Shown here: piece by piece, positions 27,705 through 39,571 of the stretch
Numbering within the stretch: the first letter of the stretch is position 1
Layout of the letters: each line of letters opens with the position of its first letter
NCBI GenBank assembly: GCA_963210315.1
Contig: OY723313.1
Location: 1,054,001 to 1,118,000, forward strand
Source: Rhynchopus euleeides
Taxonomy: Eukaryota; Euglenozoa; Diplonemea; Diplonemida; Diplonemidae
Direction of reading: 5' to 3'
DNA length: 64,000 nt
Position numbers and translations under genes: made by a program
Notes under the pieces: generated by a model
What the model was told of the DNA's origin: nothing
Databases searched by the model: none
What the model saw: the letters and a program-made list of their open reading frames with translations, nothing else

Positions 27705-28187
27705 ATGGTGAGGTTCCAGATGCGGTTCAAGGCTGAGATGGAGGGTGTTGGGCGGCTTGTGCTGGAGAAGGATGCCCGCATCAACCTGGACTGCCAGCAC
27801 CCCAGCAGCAGCGAGGCGTACCCCAACCTGTGGGTGATGCAGGAGGAGGAGCTGGAGATCCCGAACTCCCGCGGGACGTGCAACCTGGTGGTGAAGGTGG
27901 GGGACAAGCGCCACGGGACGCTGAAGTTTGAGAACTTTGCGAAGGACTTTGAGTACACAGAGGAGCAGAGCGGGACCTTCGTCCCGGTGTGCGAGTTCGA
28001 GTGCCGTGACCTGGAGCCGACAAAATGGATCATCGACAGCTCCGACTGGATCGCATTCGGCAAGGAGGACCGGACGAAGTTCGACGAGGTGAAGTTCGAG
28101 GATGGGGCTTGGTTCGACTACGACGAGAACGAGGAGTGCGAGGTCAGCGTGCAGGAGCTTGCCTTTGAGTTCAAGCGCGTGAAGTAG
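27705..28187 (+). CDS. CZIB/UPF0587 (C1orf123-like) protein lacking CXXC zinc ligands
   Basis: A 160-residue protein starting MVRFQMRFKAEMEGV. The match to the eukaryotic DUF866/CZIB family is clear in the C-terminal half: VCEFECRDLEPTKW, then GAWFDYDENEECEVSVQELAFEFKR. The total length equals the usual ~160. Family members bind zinc through two CXXC pairs. Here the first is C30-x-x-P33 and the second C59-x-x-V62, so each pair has kept one Cys and lost the other. Zinc binding is therefore doubtful. The general function of the family is poorly known (small beta-sandwich cytosolic protein). I chose the start at 27705 over the open extension to 27300 because family length and N-terminal pattern begin there. 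Confidence 0.8.
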   Translation: MVRFQMRFKAEMEGVGRLVLEKDARINLDCQHPSSSEAYPNLWVMQEEELEIPNSRGTCNLVVKVGDKRHGTLKFENFAKDFEYTEEQSGTFVPVCEFECRDLEPTKWIIDSSDWIAFGKEDRTKFDEVKFEDGAWFDYDENEECEVSVQELAFEFKRVK

Positions 28188-28964
28188 GACCACACACACG
28201 CCTCCTACCGAAGCACACACACGCACATACACCCTCTCGCACTAATCTAGCCTAGCCACGTTGATGGGGCATGTGTGTGTGTGTGGCAGTGGTGATCACA
28301 CGAAGAGCAGAGTGGTGCTCGGTGTGTTCTGCACGATCTCAAAAAATAGGTTCACGTGTGTGTTATGTTGGCCATTACTCGAGTAGGTCAACCCTACGGA
28401 GATCATGCCCCGCATCGTAGTGTGTGTTGTGGTTTGTGGTGGCCGCTCTTCCTGCTGCACAGTACCTTTGCCTGGGAAGAGGGGCGGAGCTCCCCTGCGC
28501 AAAGTCGTGGCGTTGTGTGTGTGTGTGGCAGTGGAGGCAGAGCGGGGGAGTTCCCATTCCCATGAGTGGGTGTGTAGTGCGGTGGCGTTCAGCAGGCCGA
28601 AGCCGCCTAAAACGCCTGATCAAATGGCAGGGTGGAGGGGCGGGGCGGGGGGGTTTGTGCGTGCACCGGAATGGGTCACAGTGCAGTATGTCCTCAGGTT
28701 GCTCCGAGAGGAACGGGTGGTAGAGACCCGCGCCCCCTCACCCTTCGTTGTGTGCATCTTGTTTCGCTGAGGCCAGGAATAAGAAGCCTGTCACACCCCC
28801 GCCCCCCACTCTCACAACACACGCACGTCACTCAAGCCACCCACACCCACACCCATACAGCTGAGTTTACCAAACTACACAGCCCGTTTTTCCGTATCCC
28901 TTTTTTAGCCGCACCTGCAACTTATCGAGTGCCGCTCTCTTCTTCTTTTTCCAAACAACACATT
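28188..28964. other. Spacer between CZIB-like gene and AT-hook-like gene
   Basis: GT-rich and CA-rich simple sequence (28269-28284, 28515-28530, 28810-28860). No coding region is supported. It holds the terminator of one gene and the promoter of the next. Confidence 0.45.
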
Positions 28965-29801
28965 ATGCATTTGAACATGGCAACCATGGCGAGCACGCTG
29001 AGCAGCGCTGTCAGCTCTGTGAGCGATGGCTGCGCGTCGTCCCGCGAGGCAATTTCCTACCACGGCGATGACGACTACACCAGCCTGGAGGACGTCCTGT
29101 CGAGCCAGCAGATCGCCGCACCTTTCATGGGGTACTTCCCCAACAAGAGGGAGTACTGGCCTGAGAACCTGCTCTGCCCTCTGACCGAGCGTGAGCAGGC
29201 AAGCGCCGACGCCCTCTCCGACGCAGTCTGGATCGTCGTGTTCGCCCCGTCCAGGGGTGAGCGTGCCGGCGACACGACTGACCGCTACCGCTTCAGGAGG
29301 GGTGACGAGGAGTGGAAGAAGGGCGACCTGTGGAAGCACCGCGTGTACGTCCTGTCGCACCAGACCTACATCAAGGTGTGGCAGAAGGAGTCGCTGCAGC
29401 TGATCGAGCTCCCCATGCAGGTGCTGAACGCCAGTGGGCTGCAGCAGTTCCACGGGCACAACGCCAGCAGCGACAGCCTCGTGGTGAAGAGGGGGCCGTT
29501 TGAGGGCGCCCGCCCCATCGGCGTGATCCCGCCCAACTCGGAGGTCGTGATGCTGGACGCAGAGTGCTGCTGTCCGAAGGGGCACGAGGTGTACGGCTAC
29601 GCGCTCTCTCCGGTGGAAGGGTGGGTAGACCTGTCGCAGATCAACATGCCTGGCGTGACGATGCGTTCGCAGCACCCCGTTGCCGCCAAGAAGAACACCC
29701 GTGGTCGCCCGAAGCGTGGCAGGAAGCAGTCCTGCACCCACGCGGCTGCCCCTGCCGCTGCTGTCAGGTGTGACATGGTTCGCAACTGGCGCGTCTGCTG
29801 A
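28965..29801 (+). CDS. Unknown protein with basic AT-hook-like tail
   Basis: A 278-residue protein from ATG 28965 (MHLNMATMASTL) to TGA. Other in-frame ATGs follow within 20 bases, so the exact start is uncertain. Residues of about 1-30 are Ser/Ala-rich. A folded-looking middle contains YFPNKREYWPENLLCPLTE, DAVWIVVFAPSRGE, DRYRFRRGDEEWKKGDLWKHRVYVL and GYALSPVEGWVDLSQI. The C-terminus has TRGRPKRGRKQ, an AT-hook-like GRP core inside a basic run, compatible with DNA binding in the nucleus. I do not recognise the middle domain. The WKKGDLWKHRVYVLSHQTYIKVW segment suggests a small beta-barrel (SH3-like), which is only an impression. Confidence 0.7.
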   Translation: MHLNMATMASTLSSAVSSVSDGCASSREAISYHGDDDYTSLEDVLSSQQIAAPFMGYFPNKREYWPENLLCPLTEREQASADALSDAVWIVVFAPSRGERAGDTTDRYRFRRGDEEWKKGDLWKHRVYVLSHQTYIKVWQKESLQLIELPMQVLNASGLQQFHGHNASSDSLVVKRGPFEGARPIGVIPPNSEVVMLDAECCCPKGHEVYGYALSPVEGWVDLSQINMPGVTMRSQHPVAAKKNTRGRPKRGRKQSCTHAAAPAAAVRCDMVRNWRVC

Positions 29802-31690
29802 TAATTGAGGAGAGTGGAATGATGCCACTCGAAAGAGCGCGGGGGGTGAAAATCTGTCCGCTGCCAAATCTGGATACCCTTCTCCCCCATCCCCAAGATT
29901 CCCGGCGGTTGTGTGGTGCCTGCGGGATTGTTTTTTTCCCCCCCGAAAAAAAAAGATTGTGTTCGTTTTTTTTCAGCTTCGCAACTCGGATGCGGGCGCG
30001 GGGTCACCCGTGCCCGCATTTTTGTCAACCGCTCCAGCCCCCCCGTCCGCACTCTGGAAAGGGCAGGGGGGGGGTTGGGGTGGGGTCGCCGAAAACGGGG
30101 GTGATAACCGCATCACCCAACTAGCAACCGCCGTCTCTATCTGGCCACGCCCTTTTTTTGGTTTTTGCGCTGTGATCACAAAGAGCAGTGCATTGTTTTA
30201 CGAGTGGTCTATTCGATCATGAAGTAATGGGGCCAATCGGACACATGCTTGGTGTTTGCCGCTGGCCCTCGTCCCCCCGGGGAGGTTGGCTGTGCAGCAC
30301 CACTTCGGACCACCGATAGTTCAAAAACAAACTGGCGCCCTAGAATGCCAAAGATCACTTTCTGCACGCCTTCTAGCCCGGCCTGCAGGCTATGTTGCCA
30401 TGTATCTCGTTACGCTCGCCTATTCGTATATTTTGCAGCGGAAGAATGTCCTCACAGGTTCCAGTCCTTCTGAGACTGGAGGTGTGCTGCGCCAACAATA
30501 TTGTCACCGGGTTCCTGTCTGCTGTCCCGGTTATCCGTCTGTTGGCATCGTCGCGGCATTGCCCCGGTGGCGATGCCCGCTCCCATGTTTTTTTCAAAAC
30601 CGCATTGATTTCCTGCTTGATTCTCAACCAAACACTTCCCCCTCCCTTTCCATTCAAAGCCAAAAAAAATATCGGGGTACGACGCCTTCTGGCACCATTG
30701 TGTACACCACTGTCCTGTTCGTCTTGCACGTCAGGTGGTCGTTGAAACGGAAAAATATATCTACACACTCGCCCATCCTTGTTCTCGCCTTGTTCATTCG
30801 GGAAAACTCAATAATATCCCACCTTTGGTGACCAACGGTCATCGGGGGGGCACACGCTCTTTTCGGGAAGGGATGCTGGTAAGCTATTGTTACCCGCTCT
30901 GCCCCTTTCTGCTCAACGGCCGGATGCCAGGGAGTGAGCAAGACGTGAATGAAAATCCTAACCCCCCTGCCCCCATCCCCCCCAAAAAAAAGTAACCAGC
31001 GGAAAAAAAAAATGAAAGCACATGAATCCGGTCAGCCAGCGACGGATCAATTTTTCTTGTTGTATGGAGGGTCCAATAACGGGGAGGGAAAAGATCACTC
31101 TCGGATTTATCCAGATTCTGTTTGATATTTTTATTGCGAATTTTTTTTTAAAAAAATTCGACACGATTTCAACTGTTGTTGTGTTGTTGTTGTTCTTTTT
31201 TCCCCTTTATGTTGCCGCGTTTCACGGACCCTCCTGTTTTACCCACCTTTGCCACTCTCCCCTCCCCACCCCAGGGGACAACCACAAGCCATGCAGTTGC
31301 GGGGTTCAAGGGTATTTCATTCTGGTGTAAGTGAGTCTGGCGCCTCTCGCGTCAGATTGCACAACCAGACACACAGATGGAATGCCCTCATTCCAGCGGC
31401 GTGGTGGGAGACAACACGATAGTTTGTCTGTAGTCCTGTGTGTACACAAGCGTACTTCGCTGCTGCCTTCGGTGCATTGTGTGATACCTTTTTTTTCTCA
31501 CATGTCCGCCGCTCTGTCTGACCTGTGGTCCCAGAGAAGGAATTGCCGGACGTACGATGTACCTTTTGACGTCCGAACACCCTCCCCCTTTCCCCTCGCC
31601 CCGTACACCCCTTTCATTTTTTTTGCAAGAACAGCTAGCTTTTCGCACTAAAAAGACTCGTGGCAGCGTTCGGTATCCTGCACACATGCA
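29802..31690. other. Gene-poor low-complexity spacer
   Basis: No gene is supported over about 1.9 kb. Base composition drifts to A/T-rich with runs of A, T, C and G; codon use in the short open frames is unlike the host genes. Confidence 0.5.
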
Positions 31691-31700
31691 CTAGCAGGCA

Positions 31701-31933
31701 CCGTTCGTACAAACAAACCACCGTATCATCTTGTTTGGCGACAACCAGGCGGTTATCGGAGCCATCCGGAAGGGAGTGTCACACGTCGTCGGGGCACAGC
31801 ACTGGCTTGATGGGATCTGCCAGCTTGCGGAAGCTCACGGATGCAGGGTCGACCCCGAATACGTCAAGTCGAGCGAAAACATTGCTGATCAGTATACGCG
31901 TTTATGATGAAAAGGACCGTTCGTACAAACAAA
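31701..31933 (+). pseudogene. RNase H fragment of a retroelement, flanked by 17-bp direct repeats
   Basis: Frame 31695-31907 reads FGDNQAVIGAIRKG, then WLDGICQLAEAHG, then YVKSSENIADQYTR and a double stop. This order (GDNQAV aspartate, then YVxSxENxADxxTR) is the RNase H pattern of DIRS, LTR or pararetrovirus-like polymerases. The fragment starts after a stop and has no RT in any frame around it, so it is a relic. The 17-mer CCGTTCGTACAAACAAA occurs at 31701-31717 and again at 31917-31933, bracketing it exactly. Confidence 0.6.
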
Positions 31934-31939
31934 GAACGC

Positions 31940-34900
31940 AACTTCAAGTCTTTTTTGCTGTTGACGTAGACTTAGCAAAAAACTGTGTTCACTTTTACGA
32001 CGAAGCGCGAGCATATCCCTCTGGGGTCTCTCACGTTTCCTGTCAGTGTTTCTTCTTCCATCTCATGATGTGGTTTTCAACATATCGGATTGCCCTTTTT
32101 ATTCTTTTTTTGCGTTGCGCCCGCTATTCCCGCACGTTTCGGCGTGCTCCAAATAATCTTTTTTCGCGCAGCACAAACAAGAATAAGAAAAACTGAAACG
32201 AAGGAACGCCCTTCCCCCCCCCCCCGTTCTGTACCCCCTCCCCCCGGATGCCCCGCAGGAACTCATGTGCAAGAAACTGTCTGCAGCTTGTCTTGTGCCC
32301 CCACCCCCTCTTACCGACCCTCTCTGTTTTTTAAATTACGCCAAAATCAAAAAAACCGTTCCGCTTTTATTTGCAGATTCACCACCGCCATCACCCACTG
32401 ACCTGCCTTTTCATTGTAAACTACAGCCTTGACGTGAGAATTCGTGGTGTGCTGCCACCAGCCCATACCCCTCCCATCCCTTCTCCCCTCTCAAGTGCCT
32501 TTGACGGCGTGCCGCTGGCGAGCTGCATCTCCTGAAGTTCAGCTGATGCAAGTGCCAGCGAGAGGAACAGTATCCCACGCCTCTCTCCCAATTCGCTTTT
32601 TTCTCTTCAACCCATCTGCTTGGGTTGGGAGGAACGGCGGTAAAAAAAATAGCTAGCCAGTGCTCACAGTGTATTCGTTCGACACAAACAGAAAAATGTT
32701 GGTTGCCCTCGAGATTGCCCCCCCCGGTGGGCCATCTGAGTCATCCGGTTCCGAATGATTCAACTGTGCGTCTGGAGTGGAGAGTGGCTGCGCTTTCTGA
32801 GGCTTTCCCGTTCCATTTTTGTTTCGCATTTTTTCCCCACCCTTTCTTTCGTGTGGACGCCGTGTCCTGCATCTCCTGCATGCTGTGACAATTCAACCAA
32901 GTCCCCGCGGATCAGGTCCCGGTGTCTTCATGAGGGGGGCGGGTGGAAAAAAATGGGGGGGGAAAAATGGAGACATTTTGACGATCTCTTGAGAGATGGG
33001 GAGATATCTATGGGGGTATGTTGCAGGGGGGGACAAAAAAGGCAAGGCAAAGAACAATCACAACAAAGACAAGGTCAATAATCATTATTGACAGCTCTGC
33101 TTTATGTGCCCCGAACAGGATAACATGCAAGGAAAAAAATCAAGACAAACGATGCTGCAAGAAGGATTTGCGTATCATGTGTGCATTGACAAGGCATACG
33201 ATAGGTATGTCGATATCTATGACTATGGCTTGCTTAGTCTTTATTGATATGCCACATCCCCTCCCCAATAAAAAAAACCTCCCCAGCAGGTCTTCCAAAC
33301 GCCGGAACCCTTGCTGAACCCTCTCTCTCTCATCCTCCCTAATCTTCTCTCCACACAAAACTCTAAAAAAAAGTACCCCGAAAAAAATGAAAATATATTT
33401 TCACAAAAAAAAAGCTGTATTTTTCCAGCATATATTCTCATAATTGATCCTCCCATCCCCCCCCCCCCCCACCCCCCACCAACACTCGCAAACCCTTCTT
33501 CTCAGACGGTTGATTGTTCCTGCACATCCACAAAGACCCCCCACACCACGCCCCCCCCCCTCTCCCCATACCCCATTCCGATCCCCTGGTTCTTTTCCCT
33601 TTTGTCTTCTTGTCAAACGCCCCACCACCACCACCCACACCCCCAATCCTTATTTTGCCGCTGCCTGACCTATATTCTGGCGACCTTCTGACCCCCCCCA
33701 TCTCCCTCCTCCACCCCCGTCCCGAACACTATTGTATTTTTGCCGTTTTGCTGTTGCTCTCCCCATCTCGCCCGCGGTAGATCTGAAAACGCCTTCTCCC
33801 GGGTCGCATGACATGGGTGGGTGGGAAAGGGGTGGGAGGGGTTGGGGGTGGTATCGAACGTGGCCGCCCCCCCTTCCCCTCCCTCCTCCTCCCCTCGGTC
33901 TCGGGTTTTCTCATCATTCGGCCCCCGATGATGTTTGGTTTTTTTTTGCGCGCCCTTTTTGGGCCCTGATTCTCTCCCGCCCCCAACTCTGCCTTCCTTC
34001 CAAGGAAGGCCCCTGGTTTGCAAAAAAAAACACATCGGGACGAATTTGCTGAGGTGTGTGTGGTGATTTGAGCGCACGGTGAAACCGTGTCCCACCTCCC
34101 AGCCAATCAAACAGCAGAGCCCCCCCATTCCCCCCTTCACACACACACATATCACTGTTCAAAGCCCAATCCCTGATTCGCTCAATCCTTCGTCACCCCA
34201 ATGTTTCTTGACAGTGTATCGAACCTATCGACCCTTTAGCAGTGATTTGCGATCGCCTCCCCTTTATATTCCAGTACCCAACACTCTCGTCCTCAGTCAT
34301 ATGTGAGTGATATTTGATTCAGTTTCTATGTTGTTCGGTTTGTATTCAGTTGTAGTTACCGATTCGCAGTATATACCCCGTTGATCTAGCCTGTGAGCCC
34401 CGAATGTTCTTTCTTTGGGGGGTTTGCATGGGGACTGCGTCAGGTATACGTCGCCCAGGATTACCAGTGACTACTTCGCGTTGGGCGATACTACAACACT
34501 AAGTGGGGGAGAGTGAAAAATCCAGAAGTGAAAAATCAGCAAAACAAGGGAGTCAACCTAGCTATCTCCTGTTTCCGCCAGAAATGAAAAAAAGCGTAGA
34601 AACCAAGTGGCTCATCCAGTTGTGTACGGCCGAAGCTTACCCTCACCCCTCCCCTTCTTGTGCGCAGGGGACATTCTTTTTGTTTCATGTTGGATTGAGT
34701 CGACACCTTCGCGATGAAATCCAAACAACAAAACATGGGCAAAAAGATGAGGAGCGCGGCTTATTGAGGTACAAAACAAAGGGTGGAGCCATATACCAAT
34801 GCGAACACCAAAGGAAAATACGGTCCGGGTGGATATGGATTCAGACATGTTGTGCCAGTTAGGTATGTGTCCGTGCCTCCCAGGCAGTTGCTTGTTTTTT

Positions 34901-35740
34901 TTTCCCAGTGTTCCCTCACACAGCCTCTGTGTGTCCCGCTATCGGGAATCCACATTCCCTCGAGAGCAACACGACTCACAAAACAAGCCATGGCTGTTCG
35001 ATTTTGCAGGCTGGCCTTCGGCCTTTTTGGAAAAACAGACCAAAAACTCCTCTAACGCACTGCCCTAGACAGGCTCGTGGTCGTTGATCTCACTTCCCGT
35101 CCAAAGAAGCAAGACCCAACAGCCCTTTGAGAGCGGATGGTTGGGCTAATCCTACAACCGGTTTCTTCCAATCTGTTCAGAAAAAAAACAAATTACCAAG
35201 TGACCCCTCAAAATGACAAAAAAACCTTCCGTACGCTTCAAAAACAAGGCAGTGAAGTTGCTTGCCCTCACTCGGGCTTGTGGCTGCACTGGTTCAACAA
35301 AGGTATAAAAAAAATGGAACTTTTGTTGTCCAATCCGCGGAACACTGATCGCTGTCCCTATCCCTGGCGAGAACAGTCGTTTGAACCCCCCCGCCCTCCC
35401 CCCCCACCAACACCCACACCAACACCACCACCCCCCACCCCCCGATCATTTTTACTCACCTAGCTCCCATCCGGACTAACCCATTTTCAAAACAACATGC
35501 CGCAGGTTTTCCTAGCCCAGACTGCCGCGCCTATTTTTTTTCATCCCCTCACCCCCACCCCCCCTTCCCCCCCTTTCCCCTGCTCCCCCCTCCCCCCCCC
35601 CCCCTATTCCGTTGCCCTCCGTGGAAACAGAAACCTTGAAACCATAAAACCGTCTTCCTGACACTCGTATAGTATAATCCCTTCTTTCGATATTTGCGCC
35701 ATCGCCCCTCATTCCTCACCACCCACCCACTCCCCCACCT
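31940..35740. other. Gene-poor spacer with homopolymer runs
   Basis: I find no supported gene in about 3.8 kb. Poly-C, poly-G and poly-A runs are frequent (for example 32213-32225, 33457-33470, 35575-35602). Short ORFs at 34503-34862 and 34783-35070 lack any recognised motif. Confidence 0.45.
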
Positions 35741-35744
35741 TCCC

Positions 35745-35786
35745 CCTCCCCCCTCTCGGGCCACACGAGGCCCGAGAGGGGGGAGG
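35745..35786. repeat. Perfect 18-bp inverted repeat (hairpin)
   Basis: The arms 35745-35762 and 35769-35786 are exact reverse complements separated by ACACGA. The arm begins CCTCCCCCC and ends CGGGCC. It could form a very stable hairpin in DNA or RNA. It is not next to a recognised gene end. Confidence 0.8.
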
Positions 35787-35789
35787 AGG

Positions 35790-37740
35790 ACGAGGAGGGA
35801 GATGGGCGGTGGTGGTTGCAGGAGGTGGTGGTGTTTGATATATCGATAGATAGAGACACGTGCTCATAGAACCAGACGGAGGAGACGGGAAGATCGAGCG
35901 CAAATGGAGGAGAGGTCTGAGGAAGAGGGGGGTGGAGGGGGAAGGAGGGGTGCGTGTTGTGTGTTGGCGTGGCGTGGGAGGGTGCGTGCGTGTTGGAGGT
36001 GTGAGGGTGACGGGAAGAGCATTTCCGCCTCATCGCGCTGCTCGCTGAGGCCCCGGGAACCCCCATCATGCAAGCAAACACCCCCTCTGCTGCTGCGCCT
36101 ATACATCCATCTCTCGATGCCTTTCTCTCTCTCTCTCTCTCTCTCTTCCTCTCTTTGGGCTTCTCGCTTCTAGATTCGCTCTCTTCTCAGTGGCTGTGGC
36201 GTCGTTTTGTTTTGGCATCGTGTTCGCATTTCTCGGATGTGTGTTCTTCACATATTGTCAGCAGAAATGCAATGGCTAACCAACCCCCCCCCCCCCCCCT
36301 GGTGTGGCTGTGCTATGCCGGGGGCCTTGAGGGAGCCGTCGAAAAGGAAAACATCACAAGAAAACAAAGAACCTGCCAGAACCGAACACGCCGAGTCACA
36401 CTTATTAGCATTGCCTTAGTTGTTGGGCATTCCCAGCTGCCCACACGCCCCTATTTACATACTTGAGTCTTGAAGCTGCGGCGGTTCGGGAGATTGTACT
36501 ACGCAGCAGTGACTCTGCTTGCGGTACAAACCACTCTATCTGACCTGTCCCGTGTCCCGCCCGCGTTTTTCCACGAGCACAAAGGAGCAATGGCAGTGAT
36601 GCGTTCTTCCTTAGCCTGCTCTACTCTTTGCTTTGGTGTTATTGACATATTTTTTTTTGCCGCCGCCCCACCAGTCAACCCTTCTCACTGGTATTGACGT
36701 TTCTTTCTGAAAATCCTCTCTTTTCAAAGTTGAAAAGTGCCTGCCTGTGATTCTCGACGTTCCCCTATGGAGATAGGGGTTTGTCCGAGCCGAATGGCAG
36801 CAGTTTTCTGCCCTCCCCCCCCCCCCCGGGAGGGGTGTGGGGGTGGGGGTGGAGGGTGAGGTTTGTCGTTCCGAAAACGACCCCTCTGCCCACCCCCCCC
36901 TCCCCCACCCCCATCCCTTTCCCGATTCTCTTTTTTTTCTAGTTCGTTGTTTTTTTTGTTCAAAGCAACAGGAAAAATACGAAGGAGGGCGGCATTTACG
37001 GCACCAAAAAAAAAGGACTTCTCAAATAAATTGCACAGCTCGCCCGCTTCGCTCGCTTGCTCCCCCCCACCCCCCCTCCCGCCATTAGTATTCTTTACCT
37101 CACGCTCCAACATTTTCCGATTAAAATCGGGGATGGGGTGGTGAGTGGTGGACTTCGCTCGAAAGGGTGGAACATGCATGAAGGCGTGACAAGCCCCCAC
37201 CCTCACAACAAGATATGCCAGGAACAATGACACGCAGTTTGAAGCTGAAGAGAGACTATCAACAAATAACCAGACTGGGGAAGATGAAAAATCGGCGCAA
37301 AATAGAAGGGTTGGCACAGCCATCCTTTGTTTTTCCATAGAGCCCGGTAAGATTAATAGCTCAGTCTGCATCTCTCTCTCTCTCTTTCTCTCTCGTCCGA
37401 TACAGCAAAATATTGCAAACCCGCGGGAGAAGAAGAAGAACTGTGGTGATCTCGAAACAAAAAGTCGAACAATAAAAAAATGGGAAACGATGGACCCTGT
37501 CCAGTAGTTGGGGGGGTCTCTATTTTCCCATCCACCCGACCTTTTTTTGTTTCATCCATCCGGCTGTAGTGAGAGAGGGGGGGGATGAACTTTTCACAAA
37601 ATAATAGTCCCTCCTCTTTCGGGCCAAAGAAACCATAAGACCACCCACTCACCCACCCCCCCCCATTCTGTGTAAATTACAACCTGCCGTGTGAGGTTGG
37701 GGGGAAGTCCGTTCCTCCTCCGGCCCGTCTATATGACGCC
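35790..37740. other. Gene-poor spacer with CT microsatellites
   Basis: No gene is supported. CT/TC repeats lie at 36126-36150 and 37369-37395, and C or G runs at 36285-36299 and 36812-36830. Confidence 0.45.
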
Positions 37741-37744
37741 TCTG

Positions 37745-38655
37745 CCCCCCCCCCCCCCCTAGGCATAGCTTCCGATAAGCGGGGGTCGGGGGTCGCAGGG
37801 GTCGGGGGTCGGGAGGGGGGGTCGGAGGGGGTCGCCTTACTATTTCCTAAGGAATGTGGCCTGGATGGGGACCACCAATAAGAGGTGTGAATAGGCACCC
37901 CATGTCCAAAATGACCCCACTGCGATCCGCACAAACTCCAAATATTCAAAAGAACGGGTTTTTGAAAACCCCGAGGAGGGGGTCGGGAGGGTCCCGCTGG
38001 GTGGGTGGTGGGGGTGGCCTGGTGTGCCTCCCAGTCACGTCCTCCCATGACAGTACCTGGACCAGACCCATGTTTCGTCGTTGAAGCTTGGTCCCAAGAC
38101 CCACGAAATGACCCCACTACGATCCGCACAAACTCCAAATAGTCCAAAGAACGGGGTTTTGAAAACCCCGTGTGGGGGGTCGGGAGGGGGGACCACCCCA
38201 TATTCCAACCCCTAGTTTCCGACCCCCATCTACGACCCCCGAGAAAAAACGCGAAAATTCCGACCCGAGTTTGACCACAGTTTCAGACCCCCCATCTTCC
38301 GGATCCTGACCCCCGCAAGAATGGGGGATCGGGATATAGCCCCGACCCCCTCCGACCCCCGAAAAATGGGGGGTCGGGGGTCGGATTCCGACCCCCGAGG
38401 TTCCGACCCCCCTTTTCTCAAGGAACCACATCCGCATTTCAGAGGTGTTCTGTGGCACCTACACCAACAAAGTGACCCCACTACGATCCGCACGGAGCCC
38501 AAACAACGCAGGAGAGGGGGGAACCGCGTTTCCTCGGGAAACCCCTGAGATTTTTTGGGAGGGGGGGGTAGTTTTGCTAAGGGGGGGTCGGGGGTCGGAG
38601 GGGTCTGGGGGTCGGATTCTTATCGGAAGCTATGCCCCTAGGGGGGGTCACTGGG
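37745..38655. mobile_element. Non-autonomous terminal-inverted-repeat element (about 0.9 kb)
   Basis: The left end carries GCATAGCTTCCGATAAG at 37763-37779 next to CCCCCTAG. The right end carries its exact reverse complement at 38619-38635 next to CCCTAGGGGG. The interior is built from degenerate GGTCGGGGGTCGGA-like units and has no coding capacity. Two internal segments starting 'ACCCCACTACGATCCGCAC' (near 37915 and 38110, a third partial near 38470) are diverged direct repeats. I interpret it as a MITE-like element; the target-site duplication is unclear because both flanks are homopolymer C/G. Confidence 0.6.
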
Positions 38656-38764
38656 GGGGACAAACCCCAAAATTCCACTTTCCCTCGGAGGTCATTTTTG
38701 GGCCAAAAAAATATGAAAAACCGGTCCAGAATGTGTCGGAACCCGGATATACCCCCACTACAAC

Positions 38765-39571
38765 ATGATCTGTGGCCTTGTTACCCTCTCAGACCCCATC
38801 CTAATTTTCCATACCACAACTTGTACCTTGCCTACCCCCCGTGAGCAAGGTCTCGTCGCGATCAACATGCAATGGGCCAAGAAAAGCTCTGTTCCACCCT
38901 TCAAAGCTGCCGAGAGGTTCCTGTGGAGTCTATCGGAACAGCGGTGCAAGCCCTGCTGTGAGATGGCGGTGCTGCAGGTCGCAGATATCGCACAAGAAGG
39001 TACCTACCGGTTGTTGTACCGGAAGCACACCGTGGTGAAGGTGCAGCACAGGTGGCACGGTTGCCCCTGTACGAACACATACTCCACTGCAGCGCTCGCA
39101 CCCTAGTGCTGACGTGAGCCGAGGTCGGTGTGGATCGAATTCAAACAGGTGTGGTGCACGACTGGCTGGAGGGTCTCCTCTCGTCAGTGACAGTACAGCT
39201 GATCAGCCGCTTTCAGTGTACAGCCTCAACGGTGACTGCACTCGCACAGGTCAACGCAAGCGGAATAGTGAATACTGAGGTGGGGAAATCCTCCTGTACC
39301 CTCGGCAGAGGATGTGCGCGCATTTGCGAAGCCTCTACCGCGTCCCCAGACAACTCCCAGGAAGCGTTCCGGGAGATACTTGGCCCACAAACAGGGCGAG
39401 ATCCGCAGCTTCCTGGGAAGGAAACGGGGTGCTGAATTGATGGATCGCGACGAGGAGAGCGGGCTCCACCAGGATGAATTCACCATACTTGAGCTCCAGG
39501 AGAACCTCCTGGACGATATGTATGCGGAACTTGATACAATGCCTCTCCCAGTGGTTGTAGTCAAAAAATGA
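38765..39571 (+). pseudogene. Decayed protein-coding fragments, probably one relic
   Basis: Two open frames with protein-like composition sit amid non-coding sequence. The first is 38765-39106, with AINMQWAKKSSVPPFKAAERF and YRKHTVVKVQHRWHGC. The second is 39314-39571, with LAHKQGEIRSFLGRKRGAEL and FTILELQENLLDDMYAELD. Neither begins like a host gene and a frame change separates them. I do not recognise the family. A fossil transposon or retrogene is possible. Confidence 0.35.
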
